From: JACXTP01 sp963789555
GTDB lineage: Archaea; Thermoplasmatota; Thermoplasmata; Methanomassiliicoccales; UBA472
Direction of reading: 5' to 3'
Assembly (NCBI GenBank): GCA_963789555.1
Contig: CAWBKY010000009.1
Coordinates: forward strand, 62,001 to 126,000
Length of the DNA stretch: 64,000 nt
Shown here piece by piece: positions 52,520 through 62,318 of the stretch; within the stretch, counting starts at the first letter, position 1, and each line of letters starts with the position of its first letter. The position numbers and the translations under genes were made by a program. Under the pieces are notes generated by a model. It was not told the DNA's origin and searched no databases. It saw nothing but the letters and a program-made list of their open reading frames with translations.

Positions 52520-55500
52520 TTAGAAGAAATCGTCCAGCTTGCAGCTCCCCTTGCGCTTGACCTCTTGCTGCAGAGGCATCTCCGGTAGGGCGGAGCATGT
52601 CATCATCTCCTCTTCCGAGACCGTATCCGCGATCTCGCTGGCATTGCAGAAGGAGTCGAGGGTGGGGGCGCAGTCCATCGCCTCCTCCACCTCGACCATG
52701 GAGTCAAGGTCCTCTATGCTGACGTTCGGGTCCACCTCGATCTTCCCGAAAATGGACCATAACGATTCCTCGATCAACGCCACCCTCTGTTGGATGTATT
52801 GGGACACCTGGTACTCTTGGCCGACCCTCTTGGTGACCGCCAAGTACTTCTTGACGCTCGCCTCGTGCACGGTGAGCGTGAGATTGTTGCCGCAGTAGCA
52901 TTTGCCGGCCAACGGCACCCGGCGATAGGAGGCCCCGCATTTGGTGCACCGCACCTTCTGTCCGGAGAATTGCTTGAGGTTCCCGATGAGATCGGGCAGG
53001 AAATGCTTGGAGATGATGCGCTGGGCCACGTCCTGCTCATCGACGGCCCGGATCATGCGGGCCAGGCGGAGCTGGGCGTTCATCTTGTCCGTCATGCTCC
53101 CCAAGGTCTTGTAACTGGACTCCCGCGGCCCTTCCGCTATGTCGTTAGTATCCAGCGTGAAACCGAAGCCCTCGTACTGCAGCAGGGATTTGATGCGGTT
53201 CGCCACCATGTCCATGTGGTCCTGCACGTCCTTGGGGTGCTTCATCTCCATGGTGGCATGGTAGAAAGAAAGAGGGTACTCCCAGAGCACATCGATGTTG
53301 TGGGCCTCCTTGTCGATCTCGTTAGGGTCGAGACGGATGGCCAGCACCAATGGTGCGTCCATGAGGCCGCCGCGCGAGTCGGGAAGATAGGCGCGGGAGA
53401 AGTTCAGCAGGCCATCGAGCAGGAGCATGACGCTGTCCTCGTCACCGTCGGCATTGCGTCTTTTCGCGGCGTGGAAGAAAGGATGGCCATAGCACACTTG
53501 GGCGTCGGTGTAGCCGATGATGCGACAGAGGATCCCGCCGGAGGTGTGTGGCGCCAGGCCGATGGCGAGATGCCCTATCAGGTCCTCCCGACCTCTGTGC
53601 CCGGTAATACTGGTCCATGCCGTACAACTTGACCAGAAGATCGTCCACGAACTTGGCCACACGGACCATGAAATCACCGCAACCGACGGATGGGACGATG
53701 TCCTGTACCTTCAGTTCGCAAAGTTGCTCTCCCGAGACCAGCTCCTGGTCGTAGATGTCATGGGTGTAGCCGAGGCGGCGCGCCCGGTCCAGGTCCAGAC
53801 CGATCTCCCGAGGACGGAAGTGCGTGAGCGGCACATCGGTGAGGTCGAAGCGAATGGTGCCGTCCTTGTTGACGAATATCTCGTGCTTACGACGCAATAT
53901 CCCCTTCTCCAAAGGCTCTGGCACCTTGTCCTTGGATATGAGGCCCTCTACCGCCTTGATCTTCTCCGGGATCGGTTCCCCAAGCGTTTCCGAGGCGTCC
54001 CGCATCATCCTCGATAGGTCGACGCTGAGGTCTTGGGGACTCTCCCTGGTCTGGGTGTGCGCGCCGCAGTCGCAGCGGCAGCTCATGGTGCTCGTTCCGC
54101 ATTCAGGGCAGGTGCGCACGCCGACCTGGACGCGTATCGAGCTCTTCTCCGACGCCTTGTCGATCAGCCTCTGCGGCCCCCCGTTCTTGCCTATGGGGAA
54201 CAGGACATGGGGCGGGGGCTTCATGCGTCGCTCCTTGGCCTTCTCCGGTCGTGCCATGCGGGAACCGATGCGGGTCACCGCCCTCGGACGGACGGTCAGG
54301 CCGACCGCCTTGGACACCGCCTGGATCGAGGTGGGACCGTCGAACGAGCGCGTTCTCCACCAATGCCCCTTCCCTCACGGCGATGCCAAGGCCGTCCAGC
54401 AATGGCTCGGCATATCGACCTATGACCAAGCCCCCATCCTTCATCACGTGCAAGGCGCCCAGGTCCTCCAGGGTCCTTTTCTCCACCGCCCCTGCGAACG
54501 ATGAGCAAGTTGCCGTCCGCCCAATGGCCGTCGGTGAGCAGGGCCTCCCGCAAGGACCTCAACGAGTCCAGGGGGACATCGTACCAGAAGAGGTTGTAAT
54601 TGGGATGCAAGGGGCTGTCGTACTGGGAGGATATCTCCTTGGAACGCCCATAACTGGCGGGAGATGCCCAGTCGGAGGGGAGCTCGGAATCGCACCTTGC
54701 CAACAGCTCCTGCCGGTACCATTCCAGGCTGAACGCCCCCGGTACCAATATGTGATTGTTCTCGGCGAACTCCCCGTACGGGAGGAGGACCTCGCCCAGA
54801 TCGACGATCTCCTTCATCTCGGCGAGGTAGCTCTGTATCTCGACCACGCTGTTGGCCTGAACCAGGTCGCCGTTGTTCAGGAGCACGATGGGGCCGTCCA
54901 ACCTATCGCAGGGCGTGACCGCGCCCGCCTTTCCAGGCCGTTCGATCTTGATCTGCGTCCCGATGGCCAGGAACGAGTCGAGGGCGTACATGGTGGCAGG
55001 GTGTATCGCCAAGGCGGCCAGGCCGGTGGTCCTGCCCCGTCCGTAGCGCAAGCGAAGACCGCCCACCCGGGAAGGGTGGCCGAGCACCGGACGTCCGCCC
55101 ACGATGTCCTTGAGGAATTTGTAGTCCGGTACGACCTTCTTTACGTCCTTGCTCTCCCCGCCCTTCTTCCTCTGCAGGTACTGGGTGATGAAGTCCCAGC
55201 CGTCGATGCCCAGCTTCTTGACGTGCTTCTCCAGCTTAGGGGCCTTCTGGCACAGTCCCTCTGCGATGACCAGGCAGACGCCGCCACGTACACAGTTGGT
55301 CTTGATGCGGGGCAGGTTGCGGAAGCCAGTGATCTCGATGTCCTCGGTCTTCTCGCCATCGATGCAGACGGGACAGTTCTTGTAGATGAGCTCGATCTCT
55401 TCGTTGTTGGGCGAATATTGCAGATGGGCACATTGCTTGTAGAGGGGGATCTCCTCCTTGAGCCGCTCCACCTCGCCATGCTCAGGTTTGTATCTGCCAA

Positions 55501-56017
55501 TGCCGAACTCGCGCCGCACCATGTCCGCGATGAGCACGCTCATGGCCTGACCAGTACCGCCGGCCGCGCGGATCGGACCGTTGAAGAATAGGGAGACATA
55601 CTCGGTACCGTCGGAGTTGCGTCCCACCTTGACACCGCCGATGCCCACGATCGGAGCGACCAGGATGCCCTCCGTCAGGACTGAGAGCCCGACCCGGACG
55701 GCCCGGTCGATGGCCTCCTCCCGGTTGCGAGAGGGCCATTTGGCCACCTCCTTCGCCACCAGCAATGATACCTCCTCGCGGCTCTCGTGCTTGGCGCTCA
55801 GCTCCCGCACGATGTCCGCCACTCCGGAGACGTTCCATTGGGACAGTTGCTCCTCCACCCGCGCAGCCAGGTCCTCTGCCTTGGGTATCTCCACATGGGT
55901 CTGTGGGTCGCATCCTACGCTGCGTGCCCTCTCCGCCACATCATAGCAGCGGTCGTTCTCACTGAAGAGCTGGCGGAAGTATGCCTTCATCTCCTCGCTG
56001 CAGGCCGGTTCTCTCAT
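52520..56017 (-). CDS. polC: DNA polymerase D large subunit DP2 (three frameshifts)
   Basis: Catalytic subunit of the archaeal replicative polymerase D. N-terminal MREPACSEEMKAYFRQLF, then ILVAPIVGIGGVKVGRN and GPIRAAGGTGQAMSVLIADM. The catalytic double-psi barrel keeps NADGDEDSVMLLLDGLLNFS with the invariant Asp pair. Zinc segments CPECGTSTMSCRCDCG and CTKCGASYRRVPLAGKCYCG are present. The C-terminus GSCKLDDFF looks like a PCNA-binding motif. Frameshifts near 54495, 54330 and 53600. About 1165 residues, no intein. The DP1 subunit gene is not in the window. Confidence 0.95.
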
Positions 56018-56056
56018 AGGGGTCCCATGACCGATGAAACTTAAGGAAAAGGTGGA

Positions 56057-57037
56057 TCAGTCCGCAGGTTGGGGGTACGACTCCTTCTCAATGGCCACCA
56101 ATGTGCGGACCAGTACTTCCACCAGTGCATCCGTGCCCTCGCCATTGGCCGCGGATATCTTGAGCCTATCGCTTCCACTCCGAAGCAGGTCCACCTTGTT
56201 CTCCACCTCAATTATTTGGATGTCGGGGAAGTTCTCCCGGACGGAGCGTAAAAGGTTCATCTGCTGGTCCATGAAATAGCCAGAGGTCTCGGAGGGGTCG
56301 AGGATGAAGACGATGACATCGGCAAGGTACTTCAAGGCCAAAACCGCCTGGAGCTCGATGGCGTTCCTCTCATCCAGCGGGCGGTCGAGAAGTCCGGGGG
56401 TATCGATGACCTGGAAGCGGCGCCATCCGACGGAGAAATGACCTACGCCAATCCCCTGGGTGGTGAAAGGGTAAGGGGCGATCTCCGGACGGGCTGTGGA
56501 GATGCGCTCCACCAGCTGGCTCTTCCCCACGTTCGGGAATCCCGCTATCACCACCGTGGGCATCGTCTCTTCCACCATGGGGATCTTGCGGAACTCCTCC
56601 CTTGCCGCCGCCATGAACTTAAGGTCCCCCTCCAGACGATTCACCACGCTGCACATGCGCCCATAGAACTGTTTACGCACGGTGTCCAGCTCGTCCAGGT
56701 TGCGTGCCTCCTTGATCTTGATCATGTAGATCCTGCGCAGGTCCCTGATCTTCTTTGTGGCCCATTGCAGTTTCGAAAGCGCCTGCTTCAGGCGGTTCAT
56801 GTCGATGACCACGCACATCAGCTCGACAAGGAATCCTTCCTTCTTGTTCACGCTCGGGAAGGCATGATGGTACTTGATCAGGACCTCGGTGATGGTGTCG
56901 GTGGCCGAGTTGAGACGGCCTAACGACTTCTCCCTCACCATCTCCAGCTTTGACTCGGCCGATTCCACATCCACTTTGACGATGCGTCGGAAGGCCTTGT
57001 CAATTATCTCTTGGGAGGTCATGATGGTGGGTATCAT
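56057..57037 (-). CDS. NOG1-family GTPase
   Basis: Ribosome-biogenesis GTPase, archaeal NOG1 group. ATG at 57037 after AAGGAAG; an upstream GTG (57055) is possible. The N-terminal helical domain, then the G domain: VVIAGFPNVGKSQLVERIST (Walker A), DTPGLLDRPLDERN (G3), NKVDLL (G4), SAANGEG (G5). About 326 residues. Downstream of the divergent wHTH gene with a shared TATA. It ends 40 bases before polC, on the same strand. Confidence 0.92.
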   Translation of the reverse strand: MIPTIMTSQEIIDKAFRRIVKVDVESAESKLEMVREKSLGRLNSATDTITEVLIKYHHAFPSVNKKEGFLVELMCVVIDMNRLKQALSKLQWATKKIRDLRRIYMIKIKEARNLDELDTVRKQFYGRMCSVVNRLEGDLKFMAAAREEFRKIPMVEETMPTVVIAGFPNVGKSQLVERISTARPEIAPYPFTTQGIGVGHFSVGWRRFQVIDTPGLLDRPLDERNAIELQAVLALKYLADVIVFILDPSETSGYFMDQQMNLLRSVRENFPDIQIIEVENKVDLLRSGSDRLKISAANGEGTDALVEVLVRTLVAIEKESYPQPAD

Positions 57038-57075
57038 CTTCCTTAGGTTCAGCACGATATGGCGTAGGAGGAGGA

Positions 57076-57090
57076 TGGTTATAATGCCTG
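57076..57090. promoter_or_regulatory. Bidirectional TATA box between nog1 and the wHTH gene
   Basis: GGTTATAATGCC reads as a TATA on plus (about 30 bases before ATG 57114) and as GGCATTATAACC on minus (about 25 bases before the nog1 start region at 57055). Only about 75 bases separate the two start codons, so the single element may drive both genes. Confidence 0.5.
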
Positions 57091-57113
57091 CCTTGGCATA
57101 CCTCCTCGGTCCT

Positions 57114-57479
57114 ATGTCCTACGAGGTGGAATGCAATCTTTTGCTCAAGCGCGATGGCAAGGTCGTCCTGACGGAGCTCGAGGCACAGATACTGCGTTCG
57201 GTCCGTGACGTGGGCTCGCTCCAGGCGATCGGCAAACGACTCGGGATGCCAAGCGGGGACCTTCTCGGGGCTTTGGGGTCCCTGAACGATGGACAGGGAC
57301 ATGAGCTCGTCTCCATCGACGGGGATGACGTGGACCTCACCCCGGAAGGGCTCGAGGCCCTCCGCACCTTCGAACTTAAAACGGAAGATGTTGGACGAGC
57401 AGATGGACCACATGTGGAGGAAGCCCTACCTGACCACGGACGGTGTCCTCATCGAAAGACGGGATGGTGCTCCTGGTAA
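57114..57479 (+). CDS. ModE-like winged-helix protein, possibly N-terminal part of a wHTH-Nudix gene
   Basis: SYEVECNLLLKRDGKVVLTE leads into LEAQILRSVRDVGSLQAIGK, RLGMPSGDLLGALGSLNDGQ, a fold like the N-terminal domain of ModE (ILxxVxxxGSLxxAxxxLGxS), then VDLTPEGLEALRTFELK. The frame runs to 57479, but the likely true end is near 57380, where a frameshift may join it to the Nudix domain. About 90-120 residues of sure sequence. It may be a regulator, or the DNA-binding half of a fusion. Confidence 0.6.
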   Translation: MSYEVECNLLLKRDGKVVLTELEAQILRSVRDVGSLQAIGKRLGMPSGDLLGALGSLNDGQGHELVSIDGDDVDLTPEGLEALRTFELKTEDVGRADGPHVEEALPDHGRCPHRKTGWCSW

Positions 57480-57806
57480 GGAGAGGGAAGGAACCGGCCA
57501 AAGGAGCGATGGCGTTGCCAGGGGGCATCGTCGAGTACGGGGAGCGTCTGGAGGATTGCGTGGTGAGGGAGGTGAGGGAGGAGACCGGCCTCGAGACCAG
57601 GGTGTTGCGGCTCATAGGCATTTTCTCAGACCCGGGACGGGACCCTCGAGGGCATTTCGTCAGCGCCTTTTACGAACTGGAAAGGACGGGGGGAGAGCTT
57701 TTGGCCGGTGACGACGCGGCTGAAACTGGCTTCTACCCTCTCGATCGACTTGCCTCATTTGGCCTTCGATCATGAAGAGATGATCCGGGCGACCTTGAGG
57801 AAATGA
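57388..57806 (+). CDS. Nudix hydrolase (frameshifted)
   Basis: Pyrophosphohydrolase fold acting on nucleoside-diphosphate-linked compounds. Starts LDEQMDHMWRKPYLTTDGVL with the Nudix box in GGIVEYGERLEDCVVREVRE and ETGLETRVLRLIG (Gx5Ex7REUxEExGU). DPGRDPRGHFVSAFYELE follows. Frameshifts near 57465 and 57760; the repaired end is LPHLAFDHEEMIRATLRK at 57806. About 138 residues. It overlaps or fuses with the preceding winged-helix frame. The substrate is unknown (ADP-ribose or similar is common). Confidence 0.82.
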
Positions 57807-57863
57807 GCGAGGTCCGAAGTCCGAGGAAACAATAAATGCTCGGCAGGTCAATTGACCGAATGA

Positions 57864-58304
57864 ATGTCGCAGGACGACCTCGACCAAAGGATCCTTACCA
57901 TCCTTCAGAAGAACGGTAAGCTGACGAATGAGGAGATCGGCACCATGCTGGACCGGTCGCCCTCCACCATCCGCGATAGGATCAAGAAGATGGAGGATGA
58001 GCGAACCATAATGGGCTACTCGGCGATCGTCAATGAGGGTCGGGTCGGCATTAACGCTGACGCCTATGTCTCCACCAACATCCCGCCAGAGAAGGAAGGG
58101 GAGGCCATCTCCCAGTTGCTGGGCGTGGAGAACGTCAGCGAGGTACTGCATACCACCGGGGAGCGGCGCATCATGTTCCGCATCAGCGCGGAAAGCAACG
58201 CCGAGCTCCTTCAGATCCTGGACAAGAAGGTCCGACCCCTCGGTTTCGAGGAGATCGACATCATCTACGTCCTGGACCATGTAGTGCGTAACCCGGGAGT
58301 CTGA
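57864..58304 (+). CDS. Lrp/AsnC-family transcriptional regulator
   Basis: 146 residues, intact. HTH DQRILTILQKNGKLTNEEIG, then TMLDRSPSTIRDRIKKMEDE; C-terminal RAM domain VYVSTNIPPEKEGEAISQLL-like ADAYVSTNIPPEKEGE, then VSEVLHTTGERRIMFRISAE. Lrp proteins sense amino acids or act as global regulators. It stands alone between the Nudix gene and the transporter. A self-regulated promoter is likely; ACAATAAATGC (57829-57839) may be its TATA. The ligand is unknown. Confidence 0.9.
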   Translation: MSQDDLDQRILTILQKNGKLTNEEIGTMLDRSPSTIRDRIKKMEDERTIMGYSAIVNEGRVGINADAYVSTNIPPEKEGEAISQLLGVENVSEVLHTTGERRIMFRISAESNAELLQILDKKVRPLGFEEIDIIYVLDHVVRNPGV

Positions 58305-58346
58305 ACACTCGAACCTTTTTTAGTGTCAGTGGCATTTGCACCTTGA

Positions 58347-59645
58347 ATGCAAACGGTGATGGTCCTCGCCCTGGCCATTTTCATCCTGACCTACGTCCTG
58401 ATCTCGGTGAGGGATTTCAAGGTCTTCAAGGTCGACCGTTACCTTGCCGCGCTGATCGGGGCTGGCCTCATGGTCCTGCTGGGCATCGTCACCCCCCAGG
58501 AGGCATGGGAGGCGATCGACCTGGGCACGCTAGGCCTGCTCCTGGGGATGATGTTGCTGGTGGTCGGGCTGGAGCTGTGCGGATTCTTCACGTGGGTATC
58601 GATACGTCTGGTCAGTCGCTCCAAGAACCATTTCCAGTTCCTTGTCCTCCTCATGGTGGTCACGGCGGTGCTCTCCGCCCTCATCCTGAACGACACCGTG
58701 GTGCTCATATTCACGCCCATAGTGATCAAGGTCTGTCAGATGATCGGGGCCAATCCAGTGCCTTTCCTGGTGGCCGAGGCCTGCGCCGCCAACATTGGCA
58801 GCGTGGCCACGCCGGTGGGCAACCCTCAGAACGCGTACATCGCGGTACAGTCAGGGATATCGTTCAATCAGTTCTTCATCGGACTGGCCCCGGTGGCAGT
58901 CCTTTCCCTGGTGGCAGCGATCGGCATCATTTGGTTAATGTATCGCAAACAGTTCTCCAAGAACGTTCCATCAAGCAGGAACGGGGTGTTCCAAAGCTCC
59001 AAACCTATAGATGCCAGCGCTGCTTTGCGAGACCTGCCGTTGCGGCCGGTCCACCGTTCCATTTATTTCGTGGTGTTCGTGCTTGGCTTGGTGTTCACCG
59101 GCTTTGTCCTCTCCAACTGGCTTGGGGTCTCCCTCGCTTTGGTGGCGCTTCTGGGCGGATTGACGGTCCTTATCGTCCTACCGTTCCTGAACCAAAGCGC
59201 TGGCTATGTCATCATGGTCAAGAAGGTCGACTGGACCTTGCTTCTCTTCTTCATAGGACTGTTCATCCTGCTCAAGGGCTTGGATACATCGGGGGTGCTG
59301 CAGGAGATGCTGGACGGTTTCAATTCCGTCAACGATGGCGGGATAGCTACCGTGTCTGGCCTGACCGTGTTCACCGCTTTACTTTCGAACCTCATCAGCA
59401 ACGTTCCAGCGGTCATTCTTCTTTCCCCCTTCGTGGCGGACCTGAACAGCGACAAGATGTGGTTGACCTTGGCCTCCAGCTCCACCCTGGCTGGGAATGC
59501 CACCATACTCGGTGCAGCGGCGAACGTCATCGTGGTGGAGGGGGCGAGGAAGCAAGGGGTCCTGGTGACATTCTGGCAGTTCGTCAAGGGTGGGATCATC
59601 GTCACTATCGTCACATTGCTGATTTCGATAATTCTATTACAATAA
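58347..59645 (+). CDS. SLC13/ArsB-like ion or dicarboxylate transporter
   Basis: 432 residues, intact, about eleven membrane helices (for example LAIFILTYVLISVRDF and LGLLLGMMLLVVGLELCGFF). The conserved loop sequences NDTVVLIFTPIVIKVCQM and NIGSVATPVGNPQNAYIAVQ, repeated in inverted form near NLISNVPAVILLSPF and STLAGNATILGAAANVI, fit the SLC13/ArsB/CitM ion-transporter superfamily. Substrate could be anions, dicarboxylates or arsenite; no ArsA or ArsR is nearby. Starts soon after the Lrp gene and ends at the AT-only tract. Confidence 0.88.
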   Translation: MQTVMVLALAIFILTYVLISVRDFKVFKVDRYLAALIGAGLMVLLGIVTPQEAWEAIDLGTLGLLLGMMLLVVGLELCGFFTWVSIRLVSRSKNHFQFLVLLMVVTAVLSALILNDTVVLIFTPIVIKVCQMIGANPVPFLVAEACAANIGSVATPVGNPQNAYIAVQSGISFNQFFIGLAPVAVLSLVAAIGIIWLMYRKQFSKNVPSSRNGVFQSSKPIDASAALRDLPLRPVHRSIYFVVFVLGLVFTGFVLSNWLGVSLALVALLGGLTVLIVLPFLNQSAGYVIMVKKVDWTLLLFFIGLFILLKGLDTSGVLQEMLDGFNSVNDGGIATVSGLTVFTALLSNLISNVPAVILLSPFVADLNSDKMWLTLASSSTLAGNATILGAAANVIVVEGARKQGVLVTFWQFVKGGIIVTIVTLLISIILLQ

Positions 59646-59688
59646 ATATATAATTAATTATAATATATTATTAATAATAAATTAAATT
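59641..59688. other. 48-base tract of A and T only
   Basis: No G or C for 48 bases, directly after the transporter stop, in an otherwise GC-rich region. It has TAATATATTATTAATAATAA character with short palindromes (TTAATTA, TATAATATATTA). It may be a terminator region, a melted element, or a protein-binding site. It is followed by about 150 bases with GGACGTGTCC (59753-59762) and no gene. Confidence 0.5.
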
Positions 59689-59842
59689 GTCAAAATCTGA
59701 TTCATTAAGGCGGTCCATTTCATATGACTGACAGCATGGACGAGTTAAATTAGGACGTGTCCGAATTAGTGGAACCTGAAGTAAAGGGATTCCATGGCTA
59801 GAATGGATGGACCTACACCAGTTCAGGGCGATCGGCCTGACC

Positions 59843-60517
59843 TCAAACCTTTTTCGTGCAGAACCACCAGTCGTAGCAGTCCGTCCCGATCTTCTTCTTC
59901 CTCTCCATGGCCTCCTTGTAAGTGCGCGGTGGGGGGATGATGACCTTGTCACCGAGGAACTCATTGTTGGGCCAGTTCTCTGGGGTCGAGACCTTGTTGG
60001 AGTCGCTGAACTGTAGAGCGGTCAGTGACCTGACGACCTCGTCTATGCTCCGACCCACCTCCTGGGGGTAGTAGATGATGAGACGGATTATGCCGTTGGG
60101 GTCGACGATGAAGACCGCGCGCACGGTGTTTGCCGCCCTGGCGGAATGGATCATGCCCAGCTGGCCGGCCACCTTCCCTACGTCGTCTGCGATCACCGGG
60201 AAGTTGACGGACACCTTGAGGTTGTCCTCGATCCACTCGACCCATTTGATGTGCGAGAAAACCTGGTCTATGGATAGACCTATGAGCTTGGTATCGAGGG
60301 CCTCGAATCTCTCCGCCCTCTTCGCAAAAGCTAGGAACTCGGTCGTACAGACCGGGGTGAAGTCCGCAGGATGGCTGAAAAGGATGAACCATTTCCCAGT
60401 GTAATCGGTGGGCAGCTTCATCGTGCCATGAGTGGTCTTTACCTCCATCTCCGGGAAACGATCGCCGATGAGCGGTATCCGGCCGGCCTGCTCTGAAGTC
60501 GTCTCTACCTGGGTCAT
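59843..60517 (-). CDS. Peroxiredoxin, archaeal Prx6-like
   Basis: Reduces peroxides using thiols. FILFSHPADFTPVCTTEFLA carries the peroxidatic Cys in PVCTTE, with catalytic Thr and Pro. The C-terminus DCYDWWFCTKK has the two extra Cys residues, C-x5-C, seen in archaeal Prx6 enzymes such as Aeropyrum ApTPx. FPVIADDVGKVAGQLGMIHS and RAVFIVDPNGIIRLIIYYPQ fill the middle. 224 residues, intact. Standing alone between the AT tract and nfeD; strict anaerobes often have this as oxygen defence. Confidence 0.95.
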   Translation of the reverse strand: MTQVETTSEQAGRIPLIGDRFPEMEVKTTHGTMKLPTDYTGKWFILFSHPADFTPVCTTEFLAFAKRAERFEALDTKLIGLSIDQVFSHIKWVEWIEDNLKVSVNFPVIADDVGKVAGQLGMIHSARAANTVRAVFIVDPNGIIRLIIYYPQEVGRSIDEVVRSLTALQFSDSNKVSTPENWPNNEFLGDKVIIPPPRTYKEAMERKKKIGTDCYDWWFCTKKV

Positions 60518-60699
60518 TTGAGCACCAGGCTGGGAATTGAGCCCCTAGATTACTTAATCCTATCCACCCCTTAGAATCTTGAATCAGGGTCATTCCTCCA
60601 AATCAAGGTCGAAATCAGCCGGTTTTTTGTCTAAAGAGGATTAAAATGACCTTATGAGGGTGATATTGTTTAATAGTGGAAAAATTAATTCATTAAAAC

Positions 60700-61161
60700 A
60701 TGGACCTGGCGATGCAGATTTCGATCGTTCTGATCGTACTAGCTGTACTATTGTTCCTCGCGGAGGCATTATCCCCGGGTTTCTTCCTGATCGTTCCGGC
60801 GACCGTGCTGGCCATCTTAGGGTTCATCGGTCTTATCTGGCCCGAGGTGCTCTTCTCCTGGTGGTCCCCAGTCATCGCCTTCGCTTTACTAATTCCCATG
60901 ACCTACCTGACGATAAGGGTGTACCAGAGGCTCGCCCCACCCGGCCCTCCAGAGACCAGCGTGGCCACTTCCATGGTGGGGAGGGAGGGCCTGGTCACGG
61001 AGACAGTAAAACCGAACTCGTTGAAGGGGAAGGTTCGGATCCAGAACGACACCTGGAGCGCCACCTCCGACCATGAGATCCCCAAGGGTACTTGGGTGAT
61101 CGTCTTTGAGAGCGAGGGCGTGCATGTGAAGGTGAAGGAGAAGGAGAAGACATCAGGATGA
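60700..61161 (+). CDS. NfeD-like membrane protein
   Basis: 153 residues, intact. Three hydrophobic segments (ISIVLIVLAVLLFLAEALSP, GFFLIVPATVLAILGFIGLI, WWSPVIAFALLIPMTYLTIR), then an OB-fold NfeD domain: GREGLVTETVKPNSLKGKVR and HEIPKGTWVIVFESEGVHVK. No protease domain, so it is the short NfeD1b type. Next to a stomatin gene, the usual pair. TATA TTTAATAG (60668-60675) is about 28 bases upstream. Confidence 0.92.
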   Translation: MDLAMQISIVLIVLAVLLFLAEALSPGFFLIVPATVLAILGFIGLIWPEVLFSWWSPVIAFALLIPMTYLTIRVYQRLAPPGPPETSVATSMVGREGLVTETVKPNSLKGKVRIQNDTWSATSDHEIPKGTWVIVFESEGVHVKVKEKEKTSG

Positions 61162-61187
61162 TTCGATCATGAGAGGAGAGTAAAAAC

Positions 61188-62296
61188 ATGGAGATAAGCT
61201 GGTTCATCCTAGCCTTGTTGATACTGGCGATCGTCGCGGCATTGCTGATAATGCTCAGCGGGGTCAAGATCATCAGGCCATACGAACAAGGTGTGTACAT
61301 GAGGTTGGGACGTTTCGTCCGCGTCCTCAGCCAAGGGTTCAACTTCGTAACGCCGATGGTCAACGAGGTCGTGAAGATCGACCTGAGGACACAGGTCCTG
61401 GACGTCCCGCGCCAGGAAGTGATCACCAAGGACAATTCGCCTGTGAACGTTGACGCCATCATATACATCAAGGTCATCGACCCCAAGAAGGCCTTCTTCG
61501 AGGTGACCGACTATCGGTCCGCCACCATCTATCTGGCTCAGACCACGTTGAGGTCCATCATCGGAGACATGAACCTGGATGAGATCCTATCCAACCGGGA
61601 GAAGATAAACCTCCGGTTGAGGGACATCCTCGACGAGGCGACCGACAAGTGGGGTGTCAAAGTGGAGGCGGTCGAGATCCGTGAGGTCGACCCTGCCCCC
61701 AAGGTCAAGCAGGCCATGGAGGAGCAGACCTCTGCGGAGAGGTTGCGTCGCGCAGCCATCCTGAAAGCGGATGGTTCCAAGACCGCCGCCATACTCAACG
61801 CTGAAGGGGAGAAGCGTTCCCGCATCCTCCAGGCGGAAGGCATACGCCAGGCCAAGATCCTGGAGGCGGAGGGGGAACGGTTGGCCATCATATTGCAGAG
61901 CCAAGGTGAGGCGCAGACGGTTGAGGATACTCTCCATCGGTGCTTACACATTGGACTCCAAGGCCCTCACCGTGCTCTCCCTGGACACCATGAAGGCGCT
62001 CGGTGCTGGTGCGTCCACAAAATGGATATTGCCCTTCGAGGTCACCAAATTGCTGGATGGCAGTCTCCGAGTACTTGGGCGTCAGCCAAAAGCTGCCCGA
62101 GAAGCATGTCTCCACCAAGGAGGAGCTGACCGCGATCATCGGTAACGCCGACGACATATTGGGCATCATACCCAAAGCGGAGGACCTCAAGCGTGACCTG
62201 AAGGCCGTGGAAGATGCCCTCATGCAAGAGCAGACCGTGGCCGACCAGGTGAGGGAGCTCATCACCAAGCGCAAGAGCTCCGACCAAGATAAGTGA
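61188..62296 (+). CDS. Stomatin/SPFH-domain protein (frameshifted)
   Basis: Membrane scaffold protein, partner of NfeD. One N-terminal helix (SWFILALLILAIVAALLIML), then the SPFH fold IIRPYEQGVYMRLGRFVRVL, TPMVNEVVKIDLRTQVLDVP, TLRSIIGDMNLDEILSNREK, and a coiled coil AERLRRAAILKADGSKTAAI. Frameshifts near 61920, 62030 and 62075 hide the last 120 residues, whose repaired tail is VSEYLGVSQKLPEKHVSTKE and the Asp/Lys end. About 368 residues. It follows nfeD by 26 bases and is convergent with the M28 peptidase. Confidence 0.9.
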
Positions 62297-62318
62297 TGGC
62301 CTCTCGGCCCCAAACCCC

